Assembly (NCBI GenBank): GCA_017431785.1
Contig: JAFRKJ010000019.1
Coordinates: forward strand, 48,945-112,944
DNA: 64,000 bases
Direction of reading: 5' to 3'
Origin: Bacillota bacterium
Lineage (GTDB): Bacteria; Bacillota; Clostridia; Peptostreptococcales; Anaerovoracaceae
In this document: positions 61,895 through 64,000 of the stretch, piece after piece
Layout of the letters: every line of letters begins with the position of its first letter
Numbering within the stretch: position 1 is the stretch's first letter
Notes under the pieces: model-generated
Told to the model about the DNA's origin: nothing
Database searches by the model: none
What the model saw: the letters and a program-made list of their open reading frames with translations, nothing else
Translations under genes and position numbers: made by a program

Positions 61895-62869
61895 ATGGAT
61901 CCAAATGTAAGACCGGAAACTATGGAAAGAATCATCAATCCGGAGCTGGCGCAGGCTTTTATCGATGAGCAGATCGCGGCAGTAAAGGAACAGGTTGGAG
62001 ACAAGAAGGTGCTGTTGGCTTTGTCCGGCGGTGTTGACTCTTCTGTCGTTGCAGCACTGCTGATCAAGGCAATCGGCGATCAGCTGGTGTGCGTCCACGT
62101 CAACCACGGACTCCTGCGCAAAGGCGAACCGGAGCAGGTTATCAAAGTGTTCAAGGAAGAGCTCGGCGCAAATCTCATTTATGTAGATGCTGTTGACAGA
62201 TTCCTGGACAAGCTCGCCGGCGTGGATGATCCGGAAACGAAGAGAAAGATCATTGGCAAAGAGTTCATCGATGTCTTTGCAGAAGAAGCGTCCAAGCTGG
62301 AAGGAATCGAATTCCTGGGACAGGGCACGATCTATCCTGACATTCTGGAATCCGATGGCGTCAAGGCGCACCACAATGTAGGCGGACTGCCGGAAGATCT
62401 GCAGTTTGAACTGGTTGAGCCGGTCAAGCTTTTGTATAAGGATGAGGTCAGAGTTGTCGGCAAGCAGTTGGGTCTGCCTGACAGCATGGTTTACAGACAG
62501 CCGTTCCCTGGTCCTGGCCTCGGTGTCAGATGCGTCGGTGCGATCACCCGCGACAGACTGGAAGCAGTCCGTGAAGCAGATGCGATCGTTCGTGAGGAAA
62601 TCGGCAAGATGAGTCCTGCGCCATGGCAGTACTTCGTAGCGATTCCGGATGTCAAGTCAACGGGCATCAAAGACGGCAAACGCTATATGGGATGGGCTGC
62701 AGTGATTCGTGCGATCCACACTGTAGACGCGGTTACTGCGAAGTCAGTAGAGATTCCTTGGGATATGCTCTGCATCATCCGCGACAGAATCATCGCAGAA
62801 GTTCCGGGCATCAACAGAGTGCTCTGGGATATCTCAGACAAACCAGTATCCACAATTGAGTGGGAGTAG
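61895..62869 (+). CDS. guaA: GMP synthetase, ATP-pyrophosphatase subunit without glutaminase domain
   Basis: A 324-residue protein holding only the ATP-PPase and dimerisation domains of GMP synthetase, which turns XMP into GMP. The PP-loop is LALSGGVDSSVV (about residue 45), followed by HVNHGLLRKGE and the C-terminal XMP-binding part YRQPFPGPGLGVRC, ending PVSTIEWE. Ordinary bacterial GuaA is about 510-525 residues with an N-terminal class I glutamine amidotransferase domain; here the gene starts cleanly with AGGAGG (61881-61886) before ATG, so the short form is real. It resembles the archaeal GMPS-B split form. The partner glutaminase must be elsewhere, or the enzyme uses ammonia. Confidence 0.95.
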   Translation: MDPNVRPETMERIINPELAQAFIDEQIAAVKEQVGDKKVLLALSGGVDSSVVAALLIKAIGDQLVCVHVNHGLLRKGEPEQVIKVFKEELGANLIYVDAVDRFLDKLAGVDDPETKRKIIGKEFIDVFAEEASKLEGIEFLGQGTIYPDILESDGVKAHHNVGGLPEDLQFELVEPVKLLYKDEVRVVGKQLGLPDSMVYRQPFPGPGLGVRCVGAITRDRLEAVREADAIVREEIGKMSPAPWQYFVAIPDVKSTGIKDGKRYMGWAAVIRAIHTVDAVTAKSVEIPWDMLCIIRDRIIAEVPGINRVLWDISDKPVSTIEWE

Positions 62870-62875
62870 TCGCAA

Positions 62876-62919
62876 GTGGTTTGCCACATCGCTGAAACCC
62901 TTGGTATGACTGGGTTTCA
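62876..62919. repeat. Diverged copy of the 58647 repeat, with hairpins
   Basis: GTGGTTTGCCAC is followed by ATCGCTGAAACCCTTGGTAT and GAC, then GGGTTTCA. The CCACA..GC..TGAAACCCTTG-TAT-AC order matches the first two copies of the array at 58647. TGAAACCC (62893-62900) and GGGTTTCA (62912-62919) form an 8-bp stem without a T run. Confidence 0.6.
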
Positions 62920-62976
62920 TGAACCGGGCATAGAGCCATGGTTCTAAAATGGTTCTAAAAATACAGCGATTTTATC

Positions 62977-63020
62977 AGACGCTGGAACGTTGATATTTCA
63001 ATGGTTCTGGCGTCTTTTTT
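62977..63020 (+). terminator. Rho-independent terminator downstream of guaA
   Basis: AGACGCTGGAACGTTGA and TCAATGGTTCTGGCGTCT pair (one bulge) and end in TTTTTT. Confidence 0.88.
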
Positions 63021-63105
63021 AGTTCTCTGACTCTGAGTACAGACTTTTGTGCTCACGGCGTATTATGCTACTACATTATCACTGAAGATGAAGGAGGGGA
63101 AAGGT

Positions 63106-63654
63106 ATGAGCACATATTATGAATTCTATGCAGCTGTAGAAAAAGACGGGAAAATCGAGGCAATCGGTCCGTATATCCGCAAAGATGGAGAATATCGTCT
63201 GACGCCGATATTGAGCCGCAGCCGTTCGTTCATCCAATGGGATGAATTCGGATATTGGGACCTGCAGATAGAAAAGATGGCGGAGGATCAGATTGAGTTC
63301 TTTACTGACACGGGATGGATCAGCGATGAACGTCAGTCCATATCATACTATATCCCATACAAAGATATCGCAGCACTCGCAGATGACGGGCTCGTCCAGG
63401 GGTATGTCACGTTGGATGAACTGAATATGGTCTCTGCGGCACATTACAGCCAGGACGCATTATGGGACATCTGGGTGAAAACTCCGGAGGTCGCCGCCGA
63501 AATGGACCCGGAGACAAGGAAACAGTATGGGCACATCGCGTATATCGACCGCTGCAGCACAGGATATATCTGCAGCCAGCTCGCCAATATGGTGGACCCC
63601 ATCGAATACGGATATGAGAGTGAGGAACTACGCTTTATCGTTCGGGTATGTTGA
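63106..63654 (+). CDS. Hypothetical protein, possibly accessory/mobile
   Basis: A 182-residue protein with no family I recognise. It is acidic and aromatic-rich (YYEFYAAVEKDGKIEAIGPY, EFGYWDLQIEKM), probably soluble, mostly helix/strand mixed, with one CSTGYICSQ segment. The start is ATG 63106 with AAGGAGGGG (63091-63099) about six bases upstream; an earlier in-frame ATG (63049) has no ribosome site. It follows the guaA terminator, a common insertion site for integrative elements, and the genes that follow are short and unassigned, typical of phage or island cargo; no integrase is visible. Confidence 0.6.
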   Translation: MSTYYEFYAAVEKDGKIEAIGPYIRKDGEYRLTPILSRSRSFIQWDEFGYWDLQIEKMAEDQIEFFTDTGWISDERQSISYYIPYKDIAALADDGLVQGYVTLDELNMVSAAHYSQDALWDIWVKTPEVAAEMDPETRKQYGHIAYIDRCSTGYICSQLANMVDPIEYGYESEELRFIVRVC

Positions 63655-63752
63655 CCCCTTGCATACTCGAACAGGCGCGGTTCGCACAATTGTGGGCCGC
63701 GCCTCCCGCTCTTATACTATAGAAAAAGGGAACGGAAATGGAGGTGCCGACC

Positions 63753-63893
63753 ATGTCAAATACAAAGTACAAGTTATCTTACGATGAAGTCAGAGTCATC
63801 GTGATCGCTCTGGTGGAACTGAAGAACCAGCTGATTGCGGAAGGAAGATACACAGACCTGGTAGACGAGCTCCTGATGAGATTTGTCGACTAA
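63753..63893 (+). CDS. Small helical protein, 46 residues
   Basis: A short gene encoding MSNTKYKLSYDEVRVIV, then IALVELKNQLIAEGRYTD and LVDELLMRF. It starts at ATG 63753 after GGAGG (63740-63744) and stops at 63893. A two-helix protein of this pattern (SYDEVRVIV.AL..LKN.LI.EGRYTD..D.LL) recurs in Firmicutes phages and islands to my knowledge, without known function. Confidence 0.65.
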   Translation: MSNTKYKLSYDEVRVIVIALVELKNQLIAEGRYTDLVDELLMRFVD

Positions 63894-63924
63894 TGATCCT
63901 TTTATCCGGGCGTCTGAATACATT

Positions 63925-63955
63925 GCTCTGCATTTTCGCAGAGCTTTTGTTATTT
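63925..63955 (+). terminator. Rho-independent terminator
   Basis: GCTCTGC-ATTTTC-GCAGAGC is followed by TTTTGTTATTT. Confidence 0.85.
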
Positions 63956-63986
63956 CAGAACACCTATTATGGAGAAAGGAAACATT

Positions 63987-64000
63987 ATGGCAACGACAAA
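63987..64000 (+). CDS. Start of a gene cut by the window end
   Basis: ATG 63987 follows GGAGAAAGGA (63971-63980) and opens M-A-T-T. Only the first codons are in the window, so the product cannot be told. Confidence 0.45.

Overview
The window looks like chromosomal DNA of a low-to-mid GC Gram-positive obligate anaerobe of the Clostridia, plausibly the Family XIII / Anaerovoracaceae-Mogibacterium neighbourhood (inference from gene content, not a database match). The signs are Shine-Dalgarno starts throughout, AGA/AGG-rich arginine usage, a CIRCE-controlled groESL, Rex, an 8Fe ferredoxin, indolepyruvate:ferredoxin oxidoreductase, UPF0182, an Asp23-type protein, secreted Ig-domain proteins and no outer-membrane genes. 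No rRNA, tRNA, CRISPR array, transposase or integrase was seen.

Layout. 1-514: 3' end of a lipoate-protein ligase. 640-3592: copper efflux operon csoR-copA, with a CsoR operator inside the promoter and a CopZ-like domain fused to CopA. 3618-8214: DUF6273 protein, VWA/DUF2201 protein, MoxR-type AAA ATPase and a small radical SAM protein. 8309-12111: iorA-iorB, a small unknown protein and an FrhB-like iron-sulfur flavoprotein, a peptide and amino-acid fermentation module. 12266-19035: three large envelope proteins (Pro/Gln repeat protein, zinc-ribbon/long-helix protein, UPF0182). 19051-25738: glnA, serS, a G5-NlpC/P60 hydrolase, a GPH-type transporter and a TylF-like methyltransferase. 25776-26372 (minus): a THEP1-type NTPase.

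26482-45498 is the most unusual part. A four-gene operon (C39-like protein, DUF364/DUF4213 protein, methyltransferase, metallophosphoesterase) is followed by a Crp/Fnr regulator and a FecCD/FecE/FecB-type ABC importer. Interleaved with the importer are secreted proteins, an ExbB/TolQ-like channel and a DUF2149 (ExbD-like) protein. The metallophosphoesterase and at least one secreted protein share a C-terminal module, which ties both halves together. I read it as a candidate proton-motive-force-coupled surface capture and import system for a metal chelate or tetrapyrrole in a monoderm; the substrate is unknown.

45624-49766 carries molybdenum-hydroxylase accessory-type genes (DVU_1556-type methyltransferase, a degenerate CoA ligase-like protein, XdhC, and a MocA-like nucleotidyltransferase fused to a histidine phosphatase). 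49790-52537 is tsaE-tsaB-rimI-tsaD (tRNA t6A synthesis), followed by an ABC-F ATPase, rex, a divergent ferredoxin, a P-loop/Asp23 fusion and groES-groEL. 58647-58918 holds four copies of a 50-bp element at an exact 74-bp period, directly upstream of a lone PD-(D/E)XK-like gene. hslO and an EamA transporter lie on the minus strand. A guaA lacking its glutaminase domain follows, and past its 3' end are short hypothetical genes of a more accessory character.
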